The notes beneath the pieces were generated by a model. It was not told the DNA's origin, searched no databases, and saw only the letters and a program-made list of their open reading frames with translations. From JAQUGA01 sp964521105 (lineage in GTDB: Bacteria; Bacteroidota; Bacteroidia; Bacteroidales; WCHB1-69): a DNA stretch of 6,759 nucleotides. Positions within the stretch are counted from its first letter, which is position 1. Each line of letters starts with the position of its first letter. Location: positions 1 to 6,759 of the forward strand of contig CAZFPO010000140.1 in NCBI GenBank assembly GCA_964521105.1. Reading direction: 5' to 3'. Of the stretch, positions 1 to 6,759 are shown in pieces. Both the position numbers and the translations under genes were made by a program.

Positions 1-26
1 TATGTGTTTTAAAAGGAACTAAAAAT

Positions 27-60
27 CTTAGTGAACCTTAGTGCCTTAGAGCCTTGGTGA
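27..60. repeat. Imperfect tandem octamer (CTTAGTGC-like), four units
   Basis: Four successive copies of a CTTAGTGC-like unit are visible: CTTAGTGAAC (27-36), CTTAGTGC (37-44), CTTAGAGC (45-52) and CTTGGTGA (53-60). The units differ by one or two bases, and the first carries two extra bases. The stretch lies in non-coding DNA at the left edge. From memory, similar CTTTGTG/CTTAGTG-type runs occur between genes in many Bacteroidota genomes, but I cannot verify that here. Its function is unknown. Confidence 0.6.
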
Positions 61-79
61 CAGAATTCCGTTACACAAC

Positions 80-100
80 TTATATTTTACACAAATATAA
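80..100. repeat. AT-only inverted repeat, 8-bp arms
   Basis: TTATATTT (80-87) and AAATATAA (93-100) are perfect reverse complements around a 5-base loop. The octamer TTACACAA also occurs twice in direct orientation 16 bp apart (71-78 and 87-94), the second copy overlapping the hairpin. No T-run follows on either strand, so it is not an obvious terminator. With all-AT arms in AT-rich DNA this could be chance. Confidence 0.35.
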
Positions 101-181
101 ATGACAATCAGAAAAAAGCAAAATACACCATCAGTGCAGTAAAATTTATTACAAAAAATACAACAAAAACAAAAACTTTTT

Positions 182-189
182 TATCTTTG
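182..189 (+). promoter_or_regulatory. Probable -7 promoter box for the zinc-ribbon gene
   Basis: TATCTTTG matches the Bacteroidota sigma-factor -7 consensus TAnnTTTG exactly. It ends 26 bases before the ATG at 216, which would give a leader of about 20 bases. The -33 region (about 157-163) is A-rich and has no good TTTG, so the assignment rests on the -7 box and its position. Confidence 0.55.
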
Positions 190-215
190 AAAATAAAATT
201 AATAATTTCCCCACT

Positions 216-1307
216 ATGAGCGTACAAGAATTAACCAATACCGAAAATAAAAAATTCCCATGTAAAAGTTGTGGTGGATTTTTAGTATTTGAACCTGGAC
301 AAAGCAGTTTAAAATGCCAATATTGTGGTGAATTAAACGAAATTGAAAAAAAAGAGAACATTGAAGTAGTAGAAGAAGACTTTGAAAAAATGATTCAAGA
401 TGCCGAAATAAACAACGATACCAGTATTTCGGTTCATCAAATAAAGTGCGAATCGTGTGGAGCCACGAGTACACTTCCCGAAAATGTTACTTCGGCTAAC
501 TGTCCGTTTTGCGGCACAGCAGTAGTTTTGGCTAACGAATCGATAAAACGAATCATTAAACCGAAGTATTTAATTCCATTTAAAGTCAATAAAAAAAATG
601 GAGCAGAATCTTTCACTAAATGGATTAAAGGATTATGGTTCACACCAAATGCCCTCAAAAAAATGGCTCAACTAGAATCGATTGTTGGCGTTTATACTCC
701 ATATTGGACGTATGATGCTCAAACCGAAACCGACTACACAGGCGAACGTGGAACAAAATATACTGTTTCGGTTCAGCGTAATGGAAAAACCGAGACCGAA
801 ACTCGAACCCGTTGGGACTGGTGTGCTGGACATGTTTCACACTTTTTCGATGATATTTTAATTCCTGCCTCAAAATCACTACCTCAAAAATTAGCTGCCA
901 AAATGAAAAACTGGAATTACAAAGAACTTGTACCTTACTCCGAAGAATACATGAGCGGTTTTACCACCGAAATTTATCAAATCGACATCAAACAAGGTTT
1001 CGAGCAAGCTAAAACTAATATGGATGAGCAAATCAGAACATTAATCCGTAAAGATATTGGCGGCGATGAACAAAGAATTAGTTCGCAAAATACAAATTAT
1101 AGTAAAATTACATTCAAACATCTCTTACTTCCGGTTTGGATTAGCTCATACCGTTACAAAAACAAAGTCTATAACTTTTTAATCAACGGACAAGATGGAA
1201 GCATCAGTGGAAATTATCCATTAAGTTTCTGGAAAATTTTCTTCACCGTTTTGGTTTCTTTGATTGTTATTGGTGCGGCTTTGTGGTTTGGTGGTGCTTT
1301 TGAGTAG
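216..1307 (+). CDS. Double zinc-ribbon protein with C-terminal membrane anchor
   Basis: A 363-residue protein of unknown function. Two zinc ribbons are visible near the N terminus: C16-x2-C19...C34-x2-C37 and C78-x2-C81...C96-x2-C99, joined by an acidic, Lys/Glu-rich linker (about 42-70). The middle part has a conserved-looking stretch around GVYTPYW (158-164) and RTRWDWC (197-203). The C terminus has one hydrophobic helix (about 340-360) with only a few residues after it, so the protein looks tail-anchored with the ribbons in the cytoplasm. No signal peptide is seen. ATG 216 is the first start after the promoter box and has no Shine-Dalgarno. Homologues are, as I recall, often labelled TFIIB-type zinc-ribbon or 'primosomal protein N prime/helicase', but no ATPase or helicase motif is present, so that label should not be used. 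A resemblance to Bacillus YdjG, linked to PspA/SPFH envelope-stress operons, is possible but unproven, and no such neighbour is visible. Confidence 0.85.
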   Translation: MSVQELTNTENKKFPCKSCGGFLVFEPGQSSLKCQYCGELNEIEKKENIEVVEEDFEKMIQDAEINNDTSISVHQIKCESCGATSTLPENVTSANCPFCGTAVVLANESIKRIIKPKYLIPFKVNKKNGAESFTKWIKGLWFTPNALKKMAQLESIVGVYTPYWTYDAQTETDYTGERGTKYTVSVQRNGKTETETRTRWDWCAGHVSHFFDDILIPASKSLPQKLAAKMKNWNYKELVPYSEEYMSGFTTEIYQIDIKQGFEQAKTNMDEQIRTLIRKDIGGDEQRISSQNTNYSKITFKHLLLPVWISSYRYKNKVYNFLINGQDGSISGNYPLSFWKIFFTVLVSLIVIGAALWFGGAFE

Positions 1308-1514
1308 TTTTGATAGAAATATTGTTTAATTTTTCTAGCCTTCCTTTAATTCTCTTCCTGATAAACTAAACATAAATTATTTTATTTCTTAATTACAAAA
1401 TAAGCTAATGCTCTAATTCAATCCTTTTGAATGCATTAAGATTCTATCCTTTTTTTTAACAAAAAAAATGTCAACAAAAAACAAACATTCGCATTTTTTT
1501 CGGAATCAAATACG

Positions 1515-1522
1515 TACTTTTA
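1515..1522 (+). promoter_or_regulatory. Candidate -7 box for dnaE
   Basis: TACTTTTA fits TAnnTTTG except for the last base. A T-rich stretch at 1494-1500 could serve as the -33 element, at about 17 bases' spacing. Transcription would start near 1527-1530, giving a leader of roughly 47 bases that begins at or inside the inverted repeat at 1526-1548. This is a weak match and other placements are possible. Confidence 0.3.
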
Positions 1523-1525
1523 TCA

Positions 1526-1548
1526 CGAAAATCATTCCATGATTTTCG
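1526..1548. promoter_or_regulatory. Perfect 10-bp inverted repeat upstream of dnaE
   Basis: CGAAAATCAT (1526-1535) and ATGATTTTCG (1539-1548) are perfect reverse complements separated by TCC. The repeat ends 27 bases before the dnaE ATG and starts just after a candidate -7 box. No T-run follows on either strand, so it does not look like a terminator. It could be an operator for a dimeric repressor or a stem-loop at the 5' end of the dnaE mRNA. The symmetry is certain and the role is inferred. Confidence 0.55.
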
Positions 1549-1575
1549 CTTCCAAATTAACCATAAAACTAAACT

Positions 1576-4500
1576 ATGCCTGCATTTACCCATCTTCATG
1601 TCCACACACAATACTCGATACTTGACGGTCAAGCCAACATTAAAAAGCTGATTACCCGAACAAAAGAACATGGCATGGATGCCATTGCCATCACCGACCA
1701 TGGCTCGATGTACGGAGTATACGAATTTTTTACCGAATGTACCAAACAAAACATAAAACCAATTATAGGATGCGAAGTATACATTACCAGTGGATCTCGT
1801 CATAATAAAAACAAAAAAGAGGATCGCAGCGGTTATCATTTAATTTTGTTGGCTAAAAACCATAAGGGATATTCAAATCTATCTAAACTCGTTTCTATTG
1901 GTCACCTCGAAGGATTTTATTATACACCACGCATCGATTTTGAAATTTTAGAAAAATACAGCGAAGGAATCATAGCGTGTTCGGCATGTTTAGGTGGCGA
2001 AATACCACAAGAAATTTTAAAAAACAATACGGGAACATTATCCAATTCCAATAATTATGAATTTAATTTAGATTCAACAAAAAAAATTATTGAAAAATAC
2101 ACCACTATTTTTGGTGATGATTTTTATTTAGAACTACAAGATCACGGTCGTTCGGAACAAAAAATGGTGAATAAAGCACTTTTGCAATTATCCGAAGAGC
2201 TAAATATAAAAATTATAGCAACCAACGACACCCATTTTATCAACAAAACCGATTTTGAAGCTCATACCATACTGATTTGTTTAAATACAAACCGAGAATT
2301 GGAAGACACTGAAGGAATGTATTATACTGGAAATGAGTATTTAAGAACGCCCGACGAGATGTATTCTCTTTTTTCAGATGTGCCACAAATATTCGATAAT
2401 ATTCAAGAAATTGTAGACAAAATTGAGAAATTCGACTTAAACAGAGAAGTATTATTGCCAAATTTTGAAGTTCCCGAAGGTTTTGAGGATCAGCAGAGTT
2501 ATTTAGAACACATTACATGGGAAGGTGCAAAAAAAAGATGGGGTGATATATCTCCAGAAATCAAAGAACGGATTGAATTTGAGCTTGCAACCGTTAAAGA
2601 GATGGGTTTCCCTGGATATTTTTTAATTGTTTGGGATTTTATTAAAAAAGCCCGAGAAATGGGCGTTCGGGTAGGACCCGGTAGAGGTTCAGCCGCAGGA
2701 TCAGCGATTGCTTATGCTATTGAAATTACAAACATCGACCCTATAAAATACCAATTACTTTTCGAGCGGTTTTTAAATCCCGAACGTATATCAATGCCCG
2801 ATGTGGATATTGATTTTGATGATGAAAAACGCGACTTGGTTTTACAATATGTTACCGAAAAATATGGACAGGAAAAGGTGGCACAAATTATTACCTTTGG
2901 CTCAATGGCTGCTAAATCGGCTATTAAAGATGTATCCCGAATTTTAAAAATACCATTGTCCGAAGCCGATAGACTATCTAAACTTATCCCCGAAGTAGCG
3001 GGTACTAAACTCGAAGATTCGTTGAAATCTATTCCCGAACTTAAAAAATCGTACGAGACGAATCCCGATTACAAAAAAATGCTCGACTTAGCCATTAATC
3101 TCGAAGGTTCTGTTAGAAGTACCGGAGTTCACGCATGCGGAGTAATCATAGCACCCGACGACTTAACTAAATTTATCCCCATTGCTCGTGCAAAAGATAC
3201 CAATAACCCAGTAACACAATATGAGGGAAAATTGGTTGAAAATGTTGGCTTACTTAAAATGGATTTTTTGGGATTAAAAACCCTGTCCATAATCAATGAT
3301 ACGTTAGAAAATATCTCAAAACGACACGATGTAACCATTGATATTGACTCCATATCTTTGGAAGACGAAAAAACATTTGAAACATTTGGAAAAGGAAACA
3401 CAACAGCCATCTTCCAATTTGAGTCGGACGGAATGAGAAAACACCTTATCGACCTCAAACCAAACCGATTTGAGGATATTATTGCCATGAATGCTTTATA
3501 TCGTCCCGGTCCCATGGCGTACATACCAAACTTCATTAATCGAAAACAAGGCAGAGAAAAAATAACGTATGATACTCCAGATATGGAGGAAATTTTAAAA
3601 GATACATACGGGATTACTGTTTATCAAGAACAGGTTATGCTTTTATCACAAAAATTAGCTGGTTTCACCAAAGGTCAAGCCGATACCCTTAGGAAAGCTA
3701 TGGGTAAAAAATTAATTGATGTGATGAAAAAGATGGAAAAACAATTTTTAGATGGGTGTACTGCAAACAATATCGATTTAAAAATTGCAACAAAAATTTG
3801 GTCAGATTGGGTAGCCTTTGCCGAGTATGCTTTTAATAAATCACATTCCACCTGTTACAGTTTTATTGCATACCAAACCGCCTATTTAAAAACGCATTAC
3901 CAGGCAGAATTTATGGCTGCCAACTTAACACACAATTTAAGTAAAATTGAAGAAATTTCGAAATTAGTTGACGATTGTAAACGCAACAATATTAATGTTT
4001 TAGGTCCTGATATAAACGAGTCGGAATTAAAATTTACAGTAAATAAAATTGGTCAAATACGATTTGGTTTGGCAGCTATTAAAGGAGTTGGAGCGGCAGC
4101 AGTAGAAGAAATTATTCGCGAACGCAACGAAAATGGTCCTTTTAAAGGTATCATCGATTTTATGACACGTATCAACCTGCGTTCGTGCAATAAAAGATGC
4201 CTCGAAGCACTAGCTAAAGCAGGAGCTTTCGATAACTTTGGCGAAATGCATCGTGCCCAATTTTTTGCCGAAGACAAAGATGGACTCACCTTTATTGAAA
4301 AACTTATTAAATATGCAACTGCTCAAACTAACCACTTAAACTCCGCTCAAGTATCGCTGTTCGATTTTGATGCTAACACCGATGACACCCCCGACATTGA
4401 ATTTCCTCAATGTCAACCTTGGAGTAAAATTAATCAACTCAAACACGAACAAGAGGTTACAGGGTTCTATATTTCGGGACATCCATTAGATGAATATAAA

Positions 4501-5085
4501 TATACGCTACGTTTTTTTACAAATAGCAACTTAGTTAAAATTAGAGAGTTAATTGCAAAAAAACTGAATACAAGCGTTAGGTTTGGTGGAATTATCCTCT
4601 CGGCTACTCATGCAGTTAGTGCCAAAGGAACTCAATGGGGTCGCTTTATCGTAGAAGATTTTGACCAACAAATGGAATTCACACTTTTTAATGAGCAATA
4701 TTTAAAATTTAAACACTTAATGGTTGAAGGCACGTTTGTTTATATTTCGGCTTCTATTGTTCCACCTCCTAAATGGAAAAACGAAAAAAACGGAAACACC
4801 GACTACGAAATTGAAATTACCGCCATGACACTACTATCTGATGTAATTAACAATAGTTGTAAAGAGATTGAACTTAAACTATCTACTGAACATATTTCAC
4901 CAAATTTCATAAACACATTTAATACCTTACTAAAAAAACACCAGGGCAAACAATCGTTGATAATACAATTAGTCGATTTAGAAAAAAAATATAATATCAA
5001 ATTAAAATCAAACAATATAAAAGTAAATTGTGTTAGTTTAGCCAACGAATTAGAAACCTTAAATATCGATTTTATATTAAAATAA
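1576..5085 (+). CDS. dnaE: DNA polymerase III subunit alpha (replicative polymerase)
   Basis: A complete 1169-residue C-family polymerase that copies the chromosome as part of the replisome, close to the E. coli length of 1160. An N-terminal PHP domain (about 1-275) keeps what appear to be all nine metal ligands: H8, H10, D17, H42, E67, H88, C138, D218, H220. The polymerase core has GPGRGSAAGS (367-376), PDVDIDFDD (408-416) with catalytic D411 and D413, and the third aspartate D563 in KMDFLGL. YRPGPM (642-647) and FNKSHS (753-758) are further family signatures. A helix-hairpin-helix (about 831-850) is followed by a canonical clamp-binding pentapeptide QVSLF (925-929), an OB fold (about 1001-1075) and a C-terminal tail. 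PolC features (an inserted exonuclease, OB at the N terminus) are absent, so this is the DnaE type. The start gives HLHVHTQYS at the very N terminus, as expected; no Shine-Dalgarno is seen. Confidence 0.98.
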   Translation: MPAFTHLHVHTQYSILDGQANIKKLITRTKEHGMDAIAITDHGSMYGVYEFFTECTKQNIKPIIGCEVYITSGSRHNKNKKEDRSGYHLILLAKNHKGYSNLSKLVSIGHLEGFYYTPRIDFEILEKYSEGIIACSACLGGEIPQEILKNNTGTLSNSNNYEFNLDSTKKIIEKYTTIFGDDFYLELQDHGRSEQKMVNKALLQLSEELNIKIIATNDTHFINKTDFEAHTILICLNTNRELEDTEGMYYTGNEYLRTPDEMYSLFSDVPQIFDNIQEIVDKIEKFDLNREVLLPNFEVPEGFEDQQSYLEHITWEGAKKRWGDISPEIKERIEFELATVKEMGFPGYFLIVWDFIKKAREMGVRVGPGRGSAAGSAIAYAIEITNIDPIKYQLLFERFLNPERISMPDVDIDFDDEKRDLVLQYVTEKYGQEKVAQIITFGSMAAKSAIKDVSRILKIPLSEADRLSKLIPEVAGTKLEDSLKSIPELKKSYETNPDYKKMLDLAINLEGSVRSTGVHACGVIIAPDDLTKFIPIARAKDTNNPVTQYEGKLVENVGLLKMDFLGLKTLSIINDTLENISKRHDVTIDIDSISLEDEKTFETFGKGNTTAIFQFESDGMRKHLIDLKPNRFEDIIAMNALYRPGPMAYIPNFINRKQGREKITYDTPDMEEILKDTYGITVYQEQVMLLSQKLAGFTKGQADTLRKAMGKKLIDVMKKMEKQFLDGCTANNIDLKIATKIWSDWVAFAEYAFNKSHSTCYSFIAYQTAYLKTHYQAEFMAANLTHNLSKIEEISKLVDDCKRNNINVLGPDINESELKFTVNKIGQIRFGLAAIKGVGAAAVEEIIRERNENGPFKGIIDFMTRINLRSCNKRCLEALAKAGAFDNFGEMHRAQFFAEDKDGLTFIEKLIKYATAQTNHLNSAQVSLFDFDANTDDTPDIEFPQCQPWSKINQLKHEQEVTGFYISGHPLDEYKYTLRFFTNSNLVKIRELIAKKLNTSVRFGGIILSATHAVSAKGTQWGRFIVEDFDQQMEFTLFNEQYLKFKHLMVEGTFVYISASIVPPPKWKNEKNGNTDYEIEITAMTLLSDVINNSCKEIELKLSTEHISPNFINTFNTLLKKHQGKQSLIIQLVDLEKKYNIKLKSNNIKVNCVSLANELETLNIDFILK

Positions 5086-5103
5086 TCATTAAAATAAAAC
5101 ATT

Positions 5104-5421
5104 ATGGCATTAGAATTTACCGACAGCAATTTTGAAGAATTAGTACTTCAATCCGACAAACCAGTTTTGGTTGATTTTTGGGCAGAATGGTGTGGACCAT
5201 GTCGCCAAATTGCACCTTTAGTTGCCGAACTACATCACGACTATGAAGGAAAAGCAGTGATTGGGAAAGTTGATGTGGATTCAAACCCCGACATAACCGT
5301 TCAATTTGGGATTCGCAATATTCCAACAATTCTTTTCTTTAAAGATGGCAAACTCGCCGACAAACAAGTTGGATATGCTTCAAAAGCTACTCTGGCAGCA
5401 AAATTAGATGCTCTGATGTAA
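5104..5421 (+). CDS. trxA: Thioredoxin
   Basis: A complete 105-residue cytoplasmic thioredoxin, the usual length for the family. It reduces disulfides in target proteins and is itself recharged by thioredoxin reductase. The active site W29-C30-G31-P32-C33 sits after the VDFWAEW strand, the buried acid is D24, and the cis-proline is P74 in the IPT motif. There is no signal peptide or lipobox, so it is not one of the periplasmic thioredoxin-like proteins. It begins 18 bases after the dnaE stop with no terminator or clear promoter between, so it is probably co-transcribed with dnaE. From memory this gene pair is common in Bacteroidota. The start codon is preceded by an A-rich leader without Shine-Dalgarno. 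Confidence 0.97.
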   Translation: MALEFTDSNFEELVLQSDKPVLVDFWAEWCGPCRQIAPLVAELHHDYEGKAVIGKVDVDSNPDITVQFGIRNIPTILFFKDGKLADKQVGYASKATLAAKLDALM

Positions 5422-5447
5422 TTTTTTGGTATTTTTTATAATGATTG

Positions 5448-5477
5448 GTTTCTATAATAAAAAAATAGAAACTTTTT
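5448..5477 (+). terminator. Probable intrinsic terminator after trxA
   Basis: GTTTCTAT (5448-5455) pairs perfectly with ATAGAAAC (5465-5472) around a 9-base A-rich loop, and five Ts follow directly (5473-5477). The stem is AT-rich, with two G-C pairs, so it is not strong. Its position 26 bases after the trxA stop and before a new promoter supports the call. Confidence 0.55.
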
Positions 5478-5490
5478 ATGGTATTACATA

Positions 5491-5524
5491 TTTCAGACAA
5501 AATCTATAAAAAAAACTACCTTTG
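5491..5524 (+). promoter_or_regulatory. Probable promoter for the methyltransferase gene
   Basis: TACCTTTG (5517-5524) matches the TAnnTTTG -7 consensus exactly. TTTC (5491-5494) lies 22 bases upstream and could be a poor -33 element. The -7 box ends 24 bases before the ATG at 5549, nearly the same geometry as the promoter in front of the gene at 216. Together with the preceding terminator this makes the methyltransferase a separate transcription unit. Confidence 0.55.
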
Positions 5525-5548
5525 CATATAGTCAAATGAAACAAAAAA

Positions 5549-6759
5549 ATGATAAATAAAGAATTTATTTCTGAATTGAAACATAAAGGGAACTCTGAAA
5601 TTGCGAATTTAATTAAAAATCAGAGAGATATTGGAACTATAAACTTCATACTTGAGAGTTTGGGTCAATTACCAAGCAACTTTGATGGTTCATTTTTATA
5701 TACACTTATAGATCATCAACATCCTCAAGTTAGATTAAATGCTGTTAAAAATATTGGTAAACTAAATGGTAATACAGATATAAAAAAACTATCGGAACTA
5801 TACAAAAAAGAAACTGACACAAGCGTTAAACGAGAAATAATATCTTCTATTGGCAGACAAAGAAAAGAGGAAAATAAACAACTTTTATTTGAGTTTTTAG
5901 AGGATGATGACCCTAAAGCTATATGTCAAGCAATTCGTGGGTTATTGGTTTTTGAAAAAGATAAAGATGTAGAAGAACATTTAAAACCACTTATTAATCA
6001 CACCAACGAAATGGTAAGAACTGTTATTTACAAAGAGTATTTTGCAAAAGAAAATCAAACTGAAAGTATTTTTCCACACCCTGAAACTTTTGATTTTTTA
6101 AAAAACATTGTTGTTAATGCAGACGTTTTAGATGCCATTAAATACGTGCCGAATGAAAGTATTCATTTAACTTTCACTTCACCACCATATTATAATGCAA
6201 GAGACTATTCTATATATCCAAGTTATCAAGCATATTTAGAATTTCTCGATTCTGTTTTTAAAGAAACACTTAGAATTACAAAGGAAGGTAGATTTTTAAT
6301 TGTAAATACTTCGCCTATTATAATTCCAAGAGTTAGTCGTTCTCATTCTAGTAAGAGATATCCAATTCCCTTTGATTTACATCCATTTTTAATAAAGCAA
6401 GGATGGGAATTTATAGATGATATAATTTGGCTAAAACCAGAAGCAAGTGTGAAAAACAGAATTGGTGGTTTTATGCAACACCGAAAACCATTAGGGTACA
6501 AACCAAATTGTGTAACTGAATATTTAATGGTTTACAGAAAATCAACAGAAAAATTATTAGATTGGAACATCCGAAGCTACGATTATAGAACGGTTGAAAA
6601 TAGCAAAGTTGCTGATGGATACGAAACTACAAATGTTTGGAAAATTGACCCCTGTTTTGATAAAATACATTCAGCAATATTTCCTATGGAACTTTGTAAA
6701 AGAGTAATTCAATATTATTCATTTAAAGGAGATTTGATTTTTGACCCTTTTGGTGGTAG
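5549..6759 (+). CDS. HEAT-repeat DNA methyltransferase (N4-cytosine/N6-adenine type), 3' end outside window
   Basis: An open frame of 403 codons plus two bases runs off the right edge; the final TAG is out of frame. The N-terminal part (about 48-166) reads as four HEAT-like helical repeats, at about 48-72, 78-104, 109-135 and 140-166. The methylase follows: catalytic motif IV TSPPYYN (210-216), a W294-containing motif VIII-like segment IIWLKPEAS (292-300), a variable part that should hold the target-recognition region, a motif X-like HSAIFPMEL (374-382), and AdoMet-binding motif I FDPFGG (398-403) at the edge. Motif IV before motif I is the beta-class order. SPPY favours N4-cytosine over N6-adenine, but this does not prove the base. 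Motifs II and III should lie just beyond the window. ATG 5549 is the first in-frame start after a stop at 5537-5539. G+C looks lower than in dnaE and arginine is mostly AGA, which suggests transfer. It may belong to a restriction-modification locus, but no endonuclease is visible. Confidence 0.9.
   Translation, partial: MINKEFISELKHKGNSEIANLIKNQRDIGTINFILESLGQLPSNFDGSFLYTLIDHQHPQVRLNAVKNIGKLNGNTDIKKLSELYKKETDTSVKREIISSIGRQRKEENKQLLFEFLEDDDPKAICQAIRGLLVFEKDKDVEEHLKPLINHTNEMVRTVIYKEYFAKENQTESIFPHPETFDFLKNIVVNADVLDAIKYVPNESIHLTFTSPPYYNARDYSIYPSYQAYLEFLDSVFKETLRITKEGRFLIVNTSPIIIPRVSRSHSSKRYPIPFDLHPFLIKQGWEFIDDIIWLKPEASVKNRIGGFMQHRKPLGYKPNCVTEYLMVYRKSTEKLLDWNIRSYDYRTVENSKVADGYETTNVWKIDPCFDKIHSAIFPMELCKRVIQYYSFKGDLIFDPFGG

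Larger units (their letters stand above)
1308..1575. other. Intergenic region before dnaE
   Basis: This is 268 bases of very AT-rich non-coding DNA. It holds a weak 6-bp inverted repeat (ATTCAA 1416-1421 and TTGAAT 1427-1432), an eight-T run (1450-1457) that is not directly behind a stable stem, a candidate promoter and a strong inverted repeat close to dnaE (both listed separately). No tRNA, small ORF with support, or clear terminator for the upstream gene was seen. Confidence 0.6.

Noticed and set aside
1..215. CRISPR array or mobile-element end at the left edge
   Set aside because: The octamer units are far too short and have no spacers, and no transposase remnant or long terminal inverted repeat is visible.
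216..1307. Primosomal helicase (PriA) identity for the zinc-ribbon protein
   Set aside because: No Walker A, DEAH-type or other helicase motif is present; only the zinc ribbons could prompt that label.
1416..1457. Terminator for the zinc-ribbon gene formed by the ATTCAA/TTGAAT stem and the later T8 run
   Set aside because: The stem has only six pairs, and the T-run begins 17 bases after it, so the two do not form a normal intrinsic terminator.
1471..1839. Minus-strand open frame of 122 codons overlapping the start of dnaE
   Set aside because: It lies largely antisense to the conserved PHP domain, has no recognisable domain, and overlaps the dnaE promoter region. It is a shadow of dnaE.
3129..3536. 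Minus-strand open frame of 135 codons inside dnaE
   Set aside because: Fully antisense to the polymerase core, with no family features; explained by the codon pattern of dnaE.
5400..5425. AAAATTA/TAATTTT stem spanning the trxA stop as a terminator
   Set aside because: All seven pairs are A-T around a 12-base loop, too weak; the hairpin at 5448-5472 followed by five Ts is a better candidate.
6757..6759. TAG at the window end as a stop codon for the methylase
   Set aside because: In the methylase frame the last codons read GGT GGT followed by AG, so the TAG is out of frame. The AG probably begins the serine of a DPFGGS motif.

Overview
The window is AT-rich DNA with four genes, all on the + strand. 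It most likely comes from a member of Bacteroidota (Bacteroidetes). The reasons are the TAnnTTTG-type -7 boxes in front of genes (best at 182-189 and 5517-5524), A-rich leaders without a Shine-Dalgarno sequence, the sequence character of DnaE, and the dnaE-trxA pair. I cannot assign a genus.

Layout. 1-215 is non-coding and holds a decaying tandem octamer (27-60), an AT hairpin (80-100) and a promoter. 216-1307 encodes a membrane-anchored protein with two zinc ribbons. 1308-1575 is non-coding and carries a perfect 10-bp inverted repeat 27 bp before the next gene. 1576-5085 is dnaE, the replicative polymerase alpha subunit, complete and with its active sites intact. 5104-5421 is a complete thioredoxin gene 18 bp downstream, probably in the same transcript. 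5422-5548 holds a probable terminator and a new promoter. From 5549 to the window edge runs a DNA methyltransferase with an N-terminal HEAT-repeat domain. Its frame is open to the last base, so the gene is cut by the window.

How the parts relate. The dnaE-trxA block is housekeeping: chromosome replication and thiol-disulfide exchange. The zinc-ribbon gene is separate and of unknown role. The methyltransferase is the accessory part. It has its own promoter behind a terminator, a visibly lower G+C content and different codon habits, and an unusual HEAT plus beta-class methylase architecture. It could be the first gene of a restriction-modification or other methylation-based defence locus continuing past the right edge, but no partner gene is visible here. 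That is the lead most worth following.
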